From Carallia brachiata (lineage: Eukaryota; Streptophyta; Magnoliopsida; Malpighiales; Rhizophoraceae): a stretch of 64,000 nucleotides of DNA. The stretch is taken from positions 1 through 64,000 of the forward strand of contig JADCRB010000045.1 of the NCBI GenBank assembly GCA_021464245.1, read 5' to 3'. Under the pieces are notes generated by a model. It had not been told where the DNA came from and made no database searches. It saw only the letters and a list, made by a program, of their open reading frames with translations. The position numbers were made by a program, and so were the translations under genes. The stretch's first letter is position 1; every line of letters begins with the position of its first letter. This document shows, piece after piece, positions 24,031 to 35,896 of this stretch.

Positions 24031-27000
24031 TTACATTATTGGAATGGCCCCACATTCCTTTATCTTCCACCCGAATTCTTCTCGGTTTGGCAAATGTTCG
24101 AAGTTTAACAAGACGGCGTCGTACGAGCACTGGGTGAGGTGTGGACATGTGTCAGCAGCCATTATGGCATACAGGCTGCAAGCAAACAGCATTACGACGT
24201 GCTCTGTACTGATTTGATTGGGAATCAGCCAGCAATTATAGCGCAGATCAAAAGTGAAGTCACTGCCGTCATCACAATCGTCTCCAAAATGGCAGTTGCA
24301 TCGGAGGTTCACTTCGTTAAGAAAATTAATCTCAACAACAAGGCATATAATAAATCCCAAGTAGGGATCGTTGCTGAGCCAATTTGAGGGAAGTGGAACT
24401 CTGACAGTGTCTCCCCTGCTTTGATTCCCGCACCACTCTGGAATTCTGCCTCCCGATAACAGACTGAAAGACTCGACCACACCCACTGTACCACAAAAAC
24501 AAAAATCATGACATCATATAAGCAGTGAATAAACAAGAAAATAGAGAGAGAGTAGAGACAGTGTGAGTCGGAGACCTTTTCATCATTAGGTGTCTTCCGA
24601 CTCTCACATACTTAATTGAAAAATCAATCTCCGACTGAGAGATGGGGTCTCTCGTTTTGATGCACTTTGAAGCACCCGGATAAGTTGACTCTGCGGAGAG
24701 GAGATCGCCTATCAGACAGTAGTAAATTAAGGGAAGATATGTCTTCTAATGATGTGCAACCACACGCTTCTAGTCCAAGTAGGCTCACTGGAAGCTCTGG
24801 CAGAGATCGAAGCCTGACGCAACCGGCTATCGAAAGAAATTCAAGTTGCGTAAGCTGTTTGATGCTTTCAGGGATACTCTCAAAGTCGTTGTCATTTAAA
24901 TATAATGTTTTTAAAGTGGATAAACACTTGAGGTCAGCAGGTAATTGCCGGAGATTGCATGATCTTAAGTCGAGCAAGGTTAAGCAAGACATCCCCAACA
25001 ACGAAGTTAATGAAGCAATATTTGCGCAACAATCCATTCCCAACCATTTTAGCCCTGTTAGATTGTCCACAGTGGATGGTAGATTTTCTATGGATGTCGA
25101 GCCCAAATTCAGTGTCTCTAGACTATCCATGCTCTCCAAGATTTCCGGAAATAGTTTCAGTTTAAAACAATATCCCAGGTCGAGAAACTCAAGACGTTTT
25201 AACTTGCAAATGTTGGTTGGGAGGCTCGCAAGCTCTTTGCACGACGCTAAGTTCAATTGGACCAGTTGATCAAGCTTCTCAATGGAGGAAGGCACTTCTT
25301 TTATCGCAGTCTCCCATAAGATTAGATACTTTATGTTCTTTGAGACATCTGGAAACATCTCGAGTCTTCCGCAATAAGAGAGGTCAAGAGTATCAAGACA
25401 TTCCATATCAATGTTATTCGGAAGACTCGTAATATTGTTGCAGCCGTTTAACCTTAGGCACGTGACCATACTGAATTGGCTCAAGCACAAGGAATGCTTA
25501 ACTATACTCTTAGACTGCATGTAGTGAAAGAAATTAGGTGTTAGTGATTTGTAAATCAAGAGAGCCTTTTGGTCAATTGGAAAAGAGCATTAATATAAAT
25601 AATTTGTACCTCAGCTTCTTTACAAAGTCCTTTAATGTTGCTATGAGGTAACTCAATCCACTGGAGATTCTCGGGACAAAAATCTGTCGGCAAATACTCT
25701 AATGGATATCCATACCAATAGATATACCTCAGCTCATTAGGAAGATAATCAAGACCTTGAGAAATGTGCACTTTGCATTCTTTTTTTATCCACTCGTTTG
25801 CATCCTCTGAATTGTATATTTTTAGAAATTTCAAGTTCGACATATTTTCAAAGGCTTTAGGATTCAAGTGGATCTCTTTTCTTAACTTACTCATATTGAG
25901 GAATATGCCTTCAACTTTTCTTGTTCCCTGGAAAATAAGAAAAAAGGCGACAATGAGTAAGCATGAAAAGTGAAATGGAATTTCCATATTAAGAGTATCG
26001 TACCGTGTTTTTTGTGAATACTTGATATATATCTTCTGAATCTCATAGTCTGCTACGTTCACCTGACTCTTTCGATTCCTCACATACAATTTCCCTACCC
26101 ATTCCTTGCAGTAGATCATGCATTTCTAGTACCGCTGCCGCATTCCCTATGGTGCTTATGAGGGACTTGTCAACGAGATTTCGTATTCCAATCTCCGTAG
26201 AAAAGCCACAACTATTTAGTATTTGTATCACAGTATCTCTATTCTCACCTTTAAAGAAACATGCAATGTAAAGAAAGATTTCCCTCTCCTCCCTATCTAG
26301 GCTTTCGTAACTAATTTTCAATACCTTTTGAATCTTACTCATGGGCACCCTATTCAGTTTATTCACAGCACTTTCCCACTCATTTTTGTTCTTGCCAAAT
26401 AAAGAGGAGCCCAAAACTTTAAGAGCCAAAGGATTGCCCTTGCAATATCTAACAACCAAATCCGACAAGTGCTTGCGATCTTCTAGGGGATAATTTTGCT
26501 TGAAGGCATATTGACTAAAAAGTTGAAGAGCTGCATCATCACACACATGTCGTGACCTCGTGTATATAATCAGCCCTGCTTTCAAAAGCTTGTTTATTTC
26601 TACTTGTTATGATGATCCTACTTCCTGAACTAAACCAACAAGGATTTCCAACTAAATCTTCTAATTGTTGCAAATCATCAACATCATCAAGAACAACTAA
26701 TATTTGTTTGCGGCAAAGTATTCTAATTAAAGATGGTTTAGGTTTGATGCCGGGTGTATAAATTCTAATATGACTATCCCCAAATGCCTGCGAAACGAGC
26801 TCCTTGAATAATTGATTCATGCTACTTTTTTCGGATTCTTCCCTAACATTTTTAAGAAAGCAGCAGCCTTCAAACTGACATGAAATTGGTTAAAAATAGT
26901 TTCAGCAATAGTTGTTTTGCCTATACCGCCCATGCCCCAAATCCCTAAAATTTGAACATCTTGGGACCCAGTAGCCAATACGCTTTTGATAAGCTCAAGG

Positions 27001-27905
27001 TTTGAATTTATTCCCACTAGCTGTTCCGAGCGTGTAGGCAAAGGCAATGCTTGAGTCAATTTCTCCAAAACATCTCTAACAATTTGGTCAATAAGTTTAC
27101 GCTCTGACCTGCCATAAATAAGTCAAAGTTTTATGCAATGCACATTGTTGCTACAACATACTTATAGGCATTACTTGATGTCTCTTTTGGGTGTTCTATA
27201 TGTTTTAGTTGCAAATTAATTACTTTTTGTAGCAATTCTGCAATAATTTAGGAAATTTTGAGCCGTAAAAATGTCATCAACGTTATCAATTGTTAAAATT
27301 CGAAAGGGGCAAGCACGGATTCCAATTCTATGAACTAGCTAGGTGGGTTTGAAGCCTATAATTAACAGAAACTTGAACACTGTAAAGTTACCTGAAGACA
27401 TTGGAATCCCACCCGGATAGATTGGCAGCTCCGGTCAACGCAGCCTTCCACTTGGGGAACTTGACGGAGTTGATCTCGAAATTTCTCTTGCGTTTACGAT
27501 CAAACATGAAGGTCCCAGTCTGTTTCCTGACATGGATGGATTCACACATTATAAAAAACGGGAATAACAATCAGTCCGCAGGTTTCGCGGCATTCCATGA
27601 TCTTGACGAGTTCGTCTAAGCACCAGGAAGAAGATGCATAGTCTTTGGAGAAAACGACAACCAACCTTTGATTCTTCGATTGCTTGCAAAAGGGCCGGAG
27701 CGATCTCGTCTCCTTTTCGAAGCTGGTAGTCTATGAAGGTCTCAAGACCTTTTTCAGACAAGGCAGCATGGAGATGGCTGATGAAATTGTGGCGAGTGTC
27801 TTCACCCCTAAAGCTCAAGAAGACGTCATGCTTCCATTGATGCTGATTGTGGTTGCGGGTGGCAGGACAATCAGAGGGAGAGGAAGAAGAAGAAGCCAAA
27901 GCCAT
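24031..27905 (-). pseudogene. TNL-B: TIR-NB-ARC-LRR-C-JID receptor pseudogene
   Basis: Exons by homology: 27905-27392, 27108-26004, 25927-25610, 25514-24576, 24485-24031. The TIR begins MALASSSSS and holds DVFLSFRGEDTR but loses two bases at about 27661 within the AVVVFS block, with more indels near 27535. The P-loop GMGGIGKTT is intact, yet a one-base loss near 26886, shared with TNL-C, shifts the frame just after it. Kinase-2 ILVVLDDVDD, GNPLALKV and EMHDLLQ are still readable. A tryptophan codon is TGA at 26043-26045. Exon 3 is intact; exon 4 keeps LRRs (LPTNICKLKRLEFLDLGYC) but loses two bases near 24653; exon 5 loses one near 24454. No full-length receptor can be made. Confidence 0.9.
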
Positions 27906-28018
27906 CGGATAATGGAAGATGGAAGAATTGAAGAGATTCTTTAGCTCTTTTAAGTTCAGAGAGAACAGACAACTATGGCAAAAGATATAAACTGATCAGC
28001 AATTTATCAGAGAGCCCA

Positions 28019-28033
28019 TTGACTCACGGTCAA
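28019..28033. promoter_or_regulatory. Inverted W-box pair upstream of TNL-B
   Basis: TTGACTCACGGTCAA, about 115 bp upstream of the TNL-B start codon. Same spacing as in the other TNL upstream regions. Confidence 0.6.
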
Positions 28034-28229
28034 CCTTTTTCTTCTTTTCTTCTTTTTCTCTTTTTCCCCATAAGTCTATGACAGTCATACGAAGAAATTG
28101 TACTGATAACTGCCGTATTCGTGCGGAATACGCGTTAGACACAATGGACCCGACACGATAAAACGTGTCCGTGGGGAAACAATTAAGTTAAGAATACAGT
28201 GATTAGGAATCCAATTTTTTGACGTGCTA

Positions 28230-28472
28230 TATCTTAAACAGTGTCATTACATCTTCAGAATCGGGTATCTGTCCGAATATTTTTTTGTATAATAAGATAG
28301 TAATTTTGTACAATAAGACTGCTATTTTGTGCAACCAAAAAATACAGAAAAATACATATTTTTTTTATTGTATAAAATATCAGTCTGGTTACACAAAATC
28401 ACTGTCTTATTGCACAAAAAAGCATTCGGGCAGATGTCCAATTCTGGTAGCCTAATTTTTTCCTATCTTAAA
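28230..28472. mobile_element. Foldback MITE, 225 bp, TSD TATCTTAAA
   Basis: The insertion 28239-28463 is flanked by a perfect 9-bp duplication TATCTTAAA (28230-28238 and 28464-28472). The TNL-C unit has the uninterrupted target near 49640. Most of its length is one long imperfect inverted repeat: ATCTGTCCGAAT near the left matches, inverted, ATCTGCCCGAAT near the right, and the arms continue through AATAAGA-TAGTAATTTTGT-type sequence. A 9-bp duplication and long inverted arms fit a Mutator-like foldback MITE; the family is inferred. Confidence 0.88.
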
Positions 28473-29815
28473 TTTGAATTTGGTCACTTGTATAGGAATT
28501 TTTTATTCTCTTGTAAATAAATAACATGTAATTATTATTGTGGATTAGGCTCTTTAAACTTGGGAAGAAGACATCTCTTTTATTTCTAAATTTCTATGAA
28601 CTAAAAAAAAATATAATGTTGACATATCTGAATACTCTAAGTGGACATTTACAATACATTTAAGAGACATGTTTTTAAAAAATAAAAATAAAAAAAATTG
28701 AAAGATTAAGGATTGCCTGTCGGTCGTGGCGGACATGTATTTTTTTATATATTTTTTGAAGAGATAATGATAAATATTTTAAAAATTGTGTAATTAAATA
28801 TTTTATTTTTTTATTTAACAGTATTTAATATATTGATCAATTTTTTTTTCATAATAATAAGAATTAAGATATTTTATGATATAGATTTTGTGATATATAT
28901 TATTATTTATTTTAAATAATAATAAATATTTTAAAAATTATATTATAAAATATCTCAAATGAGAGAAAATATATGATTTTTTTAATGTTTTATGTTGTAT
29001 ATATTATGAAATTTATTTTTTTAATTTTAAAAAGAAAAATTAAATTTAATTAAAATTTACGTTGCACAAATAATGTGTATTATATTATAAACAATAATAT
29101 CCTTAGATTTGTGTGTATATAAGCATAAGTGTGTGTATATATATAGTCATATTGGTACTGTATTCATGTCTTAATTTTTTCAAGATTAATGTGTTTAGAT
29201 CGTGTCTATCATGTCTGTGTCCATGCTCTCTAAAAAAATATTATTATTTTCTATAAATTAGAGAATTTTTTTGGTAAGAAAATTAAAAAATTAAAAAAAT
29301 AATATTTTCTAACATATAAAATCCACATGTTAATTTATTTATAATTCTCTTTCAACTCATTTTCTTTATACACAAAACTGCGCTCTTCATAAAATTCTTT
29401 TGGGAGCCTACATACGACTTTTATGTCAGCCAATTTTGTCTCGTCCAAAAAATTTTTTTGAGAGATTAGCCTTGTGTAATGTTTATTTAAAAGAAATTTG
29501 AATCACACCAAGTTTGTAAAATCATAACCTTTTGGTTTGGTAGTAAATGCTGTAATCTGTGTTTAATTAACTTCAATTGACAGAAAATGTTACATCTTTT
29601 ACCGCGATTTGCATCATAACTTACATTTTACAACTGAAATGAAGATAAGATTCAGGGACAAAATATGACCAACACACACTTGTATGAACTCGTGCATTCT
29701 ACTTCATACCCATACCAATTTTTTCTACTCACGATAAGACAGACCCAAATTTTATAAAAAGTTTTTAGTCTCACCCACTTTATTATTATCATAATTTATA
29801 CATCGCATTCAAGTT
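28473..29815. other. AT-rich spacer upstream of TNL-B
   Basis: No gene seen. It matches 49650-50960. Long A/T runs fill 28730-29340; the cluster-wide CAGCCAATTTTGTCTCG block stands near 29430. Confidence 0.65.
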
Positions 29816-30070
29816 TTACTTCCATTGATGCTGATTGTGGTTGCGGATAGTAGGACAAGCAGAGGGAGAAGAAGAAAGAAGAAGCCAATGCCATCGATGA
29901 TTATTATAACTTATAATTAAGAGGAAGGTGCGTGCAGATGGAAGAATTGAAAGACTCTTCACCTCTTTTGAGTTCTGAGAGATTGACAACTATAGCACTA
30001 AGAAATTACCTGAACAACAGCAATTTATCAGAAAGCGCATTGACTCACGGTCAACCCTTTCCCCCCCTTG
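29816..30070 (-). pseudogene. Severed TNL 5' end: promoter plus first TIR codons
   Basis: On the minus strand this reads like the upstream region and start of exon 1 of the other TNLs. There is an inverted W-box pair (30040-30054), a leader, an ATG at 29894-29892, then a MALAS-like serine-rich start and NHNQHQW near 29825. The homology ends abruptly about 25 codons in, where spacer DNA follows. It is a decapitated receptor gene whose body was deleted. If still transcribed, it would drive the spacer to its left. Confidence 0.72.
30040..30054. promoter_or_regulatory. Inverted W-box pair upstream of the severed TNL start
   Basis: TTGACTCACGGTCAA, about 146 bp upstream of the orphan ATG at 29894. 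Identical to the TNL-B and TNL-C pairs although the gene body is gone. Confidence 0.6.
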
Positions 30071-32020
30071 TTTTTTTTAATTGACAATCATGCGAAATTT
30101 TCATCGAATTATTCTGCCAGCCTGGAAACCAGTCGACTTTTGTCCCAACCAATTTTGACAATTGCTGAAGAAATTAAGAGATTGGCCTTGTTTAATATTT
30201 TATTTAAGCAGAAATTTGCATCATACGAAGTTTGCAAAATTATTATAAAAAATTATTTAGTAGGATTTTTTAAAATACGAATAAAAATAGGATCAAAACT
30301 CCTTGTACCATTAAATTAATTGAAATTAAAATATATATATAATTTGTTGAATATTATTAAATATATAATGTAATTATTTTAAATCTACTTAAAATAAGAC
30401 TGTATGATAGAACTGATTATCATATATGTTTTAGATTGGTTGTCAATGATGTGATCTTTCTTTAATAACACTTCAAATTCATAGAAATTGCTGCGTCAAT
30501 TCATAGAAATTACTACATATTTTATCAGGAAGTTACATCATAGCTTACATAATGCTACAATTGAAATTAACATAAGATTAAAGGAATAAAATATGACCAA
30601 GACTGGAAGCCACTTGCATGACTCGTGTATTCCTACTTGTCTGATGCCAGACAGCCCCAAATTTTATAAACCAAGTTTGTCACTTGCTCCCACCGACTTT
30701 ATTATCATAATTTATACGTCGTATTCATGTGACGTTTCCAACATGATAACGTCCACCACCAGCAGGGAACCAGGCTGGACTTACTTGGTGTCGTCCAGCC
30801 AATTTTTTTGTCGCCTATCAGCCTTGCATAATGGTTATTTAAACATTATCAACTCTCAATTTAGAAAATTGTTTTATTTAGAAAGAGTTATCTAATAAAT
30901 AAAAGTTTAATTTGGTTGCATATTATTCTAAAAGGTTATCCGACATGTTTACAAAAATTATATCAACTTCTGTAAAGGTTGGAGTTCACATTTACTGTAT
31001 GCAAGTCTTTTATCTTTCATTTTATCTATTCTAATTTAAGTTTGCCTGCTGATGAAAAAAGAAAAATTATTTCTTAATATTATGAGTTTATAAGATGTCA
31101 AAGTACTTTACAAAAATATTTTTATATAAGTTTTATTAATATTATGTTATCAGTTTCGGAGTCATTAAAGATTAGTTACTTTTTCTCAAAAGTGTCTAAA
31201 AATATTATTGCAATTTAAATCAATTAAAAATAGAGATGACATCTATCTAAAAAGGAATGACGAAAAAAAAAATCATTTCTTTTTCGTATAGAGGAAATAA
31301 CTAATTATTAAAAAGAGAACTGATGAGAGAGAGAAGATGAGAGTTCAAAAAAATATCTTCAATTAATAGAAGACATACACCTTTAAAATCATTAGTTAGC
31401 CAATGAGCCACGATGATTTCTAAATCACATTCATGTCAGCAATTTTGTCACGCTCATATTAAATTACAATATCAGCCTTCTGTAATGGTTATTTAACATA
31501 TTTATATACCACATACAAATTTGTAAAATTATTAGTGTCTCAACGTACCTTTGGGTAGAGGTGTGTGAGACGTAAAACTGTGGGTAGACTCTGAAATGAG
31601 CTTTTGAAAATTATTTAGTCTATTTAAACTAATATAACTCAATTTGCTTTACTAGGATTCATCTTGCTTTATCGATTTAGAAAATAGTTTTCTAAACTAC
31701 GCAAAATCATCATCATATACCTTTGATTTGGTAGTAAGTAATCTGCCTTTAACAGCACTTTAATTCATAGAAAACACCATATTTTTTACAACGAAGTTGT
31801 ATCATAACTTACATTTCACAATTAATATTTAAGATGAGATTGAGGGGACAAAAAATGACCAACAAAGAAAGCCACTGGCATGAATTCGTGCAATTCTGTT
31901 TCATACCAATGCCAATTTTTTCCACGCAAGACGAGATAGCCCCGAATTTTATATACCAAGCTTTTACTTGGTCTCACCCACTTCATTATCATAATTTATA
32001 CACCGCATTCATGTGACGTT
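30071..32020. other. Spacer built of repeated TNL upstream blocks
   Basis: No gene. Segments near 30080-30250 resemble 8500-8660, 30550-30860 resemble 8980-9310, and 31380-31520 and 31840-31990 repeat the same themes. These are overlapping remnants of several receptor upstream regions, consistent with successive tandem duplications and deletions. Confidence 0.55.
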
Positions 32021-32290
32021 TCAAACACGATATAAGATCCACCAAAAGAGAACCAAGCTGGATTTACTTGGTGTGATCAACTTCATTTGCCAATCCAACC
32101 ACTGTATTAACTGCATGTCAGCTCTTAAATTGTGCATAGTTAAAATATCAGGGAAACCAAGTTCTGCAACCCAATGTCCTTGCCGATCATTGTCTTCATA
32201 CACAGCTGACAAGACCCACTCGGTCGAGCACCGTATATTTGTAAGCTTCGACAGAGAAACCATGAATTCACTTTAATAAGCATTTAAAGA
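32021..32290 (-). repeat. Conserved module with the longest open reading, copy 3 of 5
   Basis: The module seen at 2440, 21370, 43390 and 58165. Here the minus strand is open for 80 codons (32263-32021), with WVLSAVYEDNDRQGHW in the first half and KLITPSKSSLVLFWW near the end. Other copies have frame breaks or stops within the same reading. There is no solitary C-JID exon beside it. I do not recognise the peptide; it may be a decayed exon or chance. Confidence 0.4.
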
Positions 32291-34283
32291 TAAGATTCTA
32301 ACTCAAATGGCGAGTACTAAATGTGTTCAAATTAGGAAGTCTCAACCAATCAATTTTCACTTGCGGGCCGATTCCTCCTATGGGGTCCTCCTTCACTTCC
32401 GCGAAAAAAAAAAAAAGAAAAAAAAAAGGTTATTAGTCCCCAGCAATAACCTGTACTAGTGGACTAATTCACAATTGAGCATTCTAAATTTCTGACCCTG
32501 TCTGCAGCCTTTGTCTGTGCATTGTCACTCCTTCCGCATCTGCTTCCACACTAGTTGGATTTCTAGGCATTTTAAAGCTGAACACTTTGAAATCTGACTA
32601 TTTTAGGTTCTAATGACAAACTAGAATAACCTGTAAAATTTAGATTGTTAATAAGGTAGAGTCTAAACAAACACATGACTACTTGGTGAAGAATATTTTT
32701 AAATCACAAGTTCATCTAATCAAGAATATACAATCATGTACTTCGAAATGACTCCATCTATTTAAAGAAATTTGGCATTGCTGCCACCCTATCCATTTAT
32801 TAGACTCACTCAAGACCTAAGTCCCAAGCATATAAAGATTGGCATGTATGTTTCCGGCAAATGAAATGCAAAATTACTGAGTTGGAGGATCAAAAATACT
32901 TAACTAAATCGGTGATGAACTAACAATCCTGCCAAGAAATAGTTTAGTCTATTTTAATTTATTAAGCAAACCCTTGAGTTGGCTTCCATTGAATTCTTGC
33001 CTTCAAACTGGGCAGCCAAGTTGCAAAAATGTTAGCAGAATTAAAGACGAAGAAATAAACTGTTAAAAAGAGGAGCAAGAGAGCTAAATGTTCAACGTGA
33101 GACTTTTTAAACAAGAAATAGGAAAGTAAAGAACTGATGGATATACGTCCAAAAAACAAGGACTGATGGCTGTAAAATAACTACTTACAAGCAAAGAGGA
33201 GTGAGGTGAGCAATTTACCAGAAAATAGAAACACCAGCCTGCCTGTGCACGTTGGGGGTCTTGCATGCACACTTATGCAAACACCTGTATAGAAGACCGT
33301 AACACAATATATTGGGCATTAAAACTAAAGCCAGTGACGGGGCACACCAGCAAGTCTACAACCTGACACAAAGGTTGCAAGCCTCTTGGCAGCATTCCTA
33401 GCCTAGAAGTTTTTGGATGTTCTATGCAAGTCATGTTGAGAAATTTCAAAATGATTGCTAATATGAATCATACTCTGAAACTAAATCCAAATTACTGAGC
33501 ATTATCATAAGAAGTTCTCAAAAAAAAAAAAAAAAGCTTTATCATAAGAAAAGTCTTTTCTCTCTGATACCTCCCAAGAAAGGATAGGCATCAACAGGTT
33601 GTGGCGGAAATCAAGAGACAAGCCAAGAAAATTCAAGAAAAGAGAGCAAAATAAAGATCAAGACAGTGAAATGGCCCAAATTAGTCAACAGTTTAGAAAG
33701 TGTAAGCTAACAAACAGCCAAGATATCCATTGGACTTATTAAAACTCATCTGAAACATTATTTCAAAACTCTTTTGGTTAGTTTTTAACCTCCAGTTTCT
33801 CTTGAAGGCTATATCAGTTAACAAAAAACAATCAATGTGTTTTCCCAAGCCAACGCAACTTATAGATATTGAAGGCCTTTGGTTCATCCCGCACAAAATC
33901 TTTCTCTTCACTTGCCTTTTCCTTGAAATTGTCTGTGCGCTTAATTCTTATCTGACATGAGCATTCAAAAACAAAAAAATTCGTGGTTTCACATAGCATG
34001 AGAGAACCAAACTGTCATGCCTGACATTCACAACAAAAAATCAACAAAAGAATTGGATGTAACTTATGGAGTAATGAGGATTGATCTGCAACAGGTAGCA
34101 TAATTCACAAGCTTCGTGCCACGATCACTAACCATGCATTGGTATCCTTCCTTAGCGCATAAATGAGCAAAGGATGATCCTAGATTATGACATTGGCGCT
34201 AAATCCAAAATTTGTTTGCTAAAGAGTGCAAAGCACAAATTCTAATATTTGGCATTAAAACAGATAGTCAATAAAAGCATTTG
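32291..34283. other. Spacer block shared with other units
   Basis: Homologous to 2700-3500 in its first part and to 12173-13160 and 22095-23140 in the rest. It ends at 34283 where TNL-E homology starts abruptly. A small poly-A-containing duplication (ATCATAAGAA repeated around 33505-33550) is visible. No gene. Confidence 0.6.
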
Positions 34284-35310
34284 GAATGCTTGACAATACT
34301 CTCAGACTGCATGCAGTGAACGAGAATTAGGTGTTAGGGATCAGTAAATCAAAGAGAGTTTTTTGGTCAATTAGAAAAAGGTCATTGATACGAATAATTT
34401 GTACCTCAGCTTCTTTCCATAGTCTTTTAGTGTTGCTATGAGGTAACTCAATCAACAGATGATTTTCAGGGCAAAAATCTGGTGGCAAATACTCCAAAGG
34501 ATATCCATACCAATAAAGATAGCTTAGCTTATTAGGAAGATAATCAAGGCCCTGAGAAAGGTGTACTTTGCATTCTTTTTTTATCCACCCGTTTGCATCC
34601 TCTGAATTGTATATTTTTAAAAATTTTAAGTTCGACATGTTTTCAAAGGCTTTAGGATTCAAGTGGATCTCTTTTCTTAGCTTACTCATATTGAGGAATA
34701 TACCTTCAATTTTTCTTGTTCCCTAGAAAATAAGAAAAAAGGCAACAATGAGTAAGCATGAAAAGTAAAATGGAATTTCCATATTAAGTGCATCTTACCG
34801 TATTTTTTATGAATACTTGATATATATCTTCTAAATCCCATAATCTGCTACGTTCATCTGTCTCTTTCGATTCCTCACATATAATTTCCTTGCCCATTCC
34901 TTGTAGTAGATCATGCATATCTAGTACCACTACCTCATTCCTCGGAATAAAAGTAGTTGTAGTAGTGGTGCTTATGAGGGACTTATCAATGAGATTCCGT
35001 ATTCCAATCTCCGCAAAAAAATCACAACTATTTAGTATTCGTATCACAGTATCTCTATTCTCACCTTTAAAAAAACATGCAATGTGAAGAAAGATTTCCC
35101 TCTCCTCCCTATCCAGACCTTCATAACTAATTTTTAATACCTTTTGAATCTTACTCATGGGCACCTTTTTTAGTTTATTCACGGCACTTTCCCACTCATT
35201 TTTGTTCTTGCCAAATAAAGAGGAGCCCGAAACTTTAAGAGCCAAAGGATTGCCCTTACAATATCTAACAACCAAATCCGACAATGGCTTGCAATCTTCT
35301 AGGGGATAAT
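34284..35310 (-). pseudogene. TNL-E: internal TNL fragment (end of NB-ARC to start of LRR)
   Basis: It holds the 3' part of exon 2 (35310-34799), complete exon 3 (34722-34405) and only about 22 bases of exon 4 (34306-34285). The exon-2 part is open and shows GNPLALKV, the FLHIACFFKGE RNBS-D block and DMHDLLQ. Exon 3 has GTRKVEGIFLNMS, FENMSNLKFLKIYNS and the YWYGYPLEYLP block. Its acceptor is TAG rather than CAG. TIR, P-loop, LRR bulk and C-JID are missing. The right break follows AGGGGATAAT at 35310; the left break joins spacer DNA at 34283. Exon 3 and this part of exon 2 carry no frameshift, so truncation rather than slow decay disabled it. Confidence 0.85.
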
Positions 35311-35896
35311 AATAATGGTAGATTTTTCTGGTTTAATGACCGGTTCACTTGTTAAAACCTTACTTTATATTAGGAAGGAAGTGGTCAAACACTTTTTAAA
35401 GTCTCTCTTAACATTATTATTATTATTTTAGTTTTGAGAAGTATCATAAGCCATATATGATATATATAAAGAAATGGAGATTAATAAGGGGTGAGGTTTG
35501 AACTCTAACATCATATTTAAACTTAATACTTAGTAACTAGCTAATCTGCACCAATTGGTTCTCTCTCAACTTTTTAGTCATTCTCTACTCTCGGACATAG
35601 GCTGCAATATAGGTCCTTTAAGAAGTTGGATCCCAACTGTTCTATAAAGGCCGAAAGCTAGACCAAGCTTGTCGTCTGTCGCCCCCTTAATACTTGACTT
35701 GGACTGCTCCAGCATTAAAGCTACGTAGTTTCACAAGTATTCTTTGTGATTGAACCGTACCCAATCTGAGATTATGGAGCATGAACTGAGCCCAGCCCAA
35801 TTTTAGTGTTCAACAGGTCCTCTCCACCGAGAAATCTTTCCCGCCAAAAACCAATGTCGAGAACAAAAATTCCCTTATAGAAAGTAACAGTCGGAT
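35311..35896. other. Unassigned DNA at the TNL-E breakpoint
   Basis: I recognise no gene. The last 20 or so bases (GAAAGTAACAGTCGGATG) resemble sequence near 14690, marking the left limit of homology to the relict-gene segment. The remainder has no match elsewhere in the window and may have arrived with the event that cut TNL-E. Confidence 0.4.

Larger units (their letters stand above)
17300..29790. repeat. Segmental duplication 2, left copy (pairs with about 38420-50960)
   Basis: Order and orientation match the right copy throughout: the relict-gene 5' end, Tourist-like element, spacer, solitary C-JID exon, spacer, TNL-B and its upstream region. Differences are mostly small indels, plus three larger events: the hAT insertion present only at 40427, the MITE present only at 28239, and a segment at about 23143-23710 missing from the right copy. 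Homology extends weakly further left, from about 14680 against about 35880. Confidence 0.9.

Noticed and set aside
24667..25269. 200-codon plus-strand reading across the TNL-B LRR exon, with similar ones at 5322-5732, 46340-46693 and 61027-61437
   Set aside because: These are antisense shadows of the LRR exon; repetition of the LRR codons keeps the opposite strand open.
28740..29340. Very AT-rich stretch as a possible matrix attachment or origin
   Set aside because: Nothing beyond base composition supports this; the same composition occurs in several spacers.
32962..33272. Short minus-strand readings in the spacer as small genes
   Set aside because: The corresponding spacers near 22000, 44000 and 12200 have indels in other phases, so no frame is conserved.
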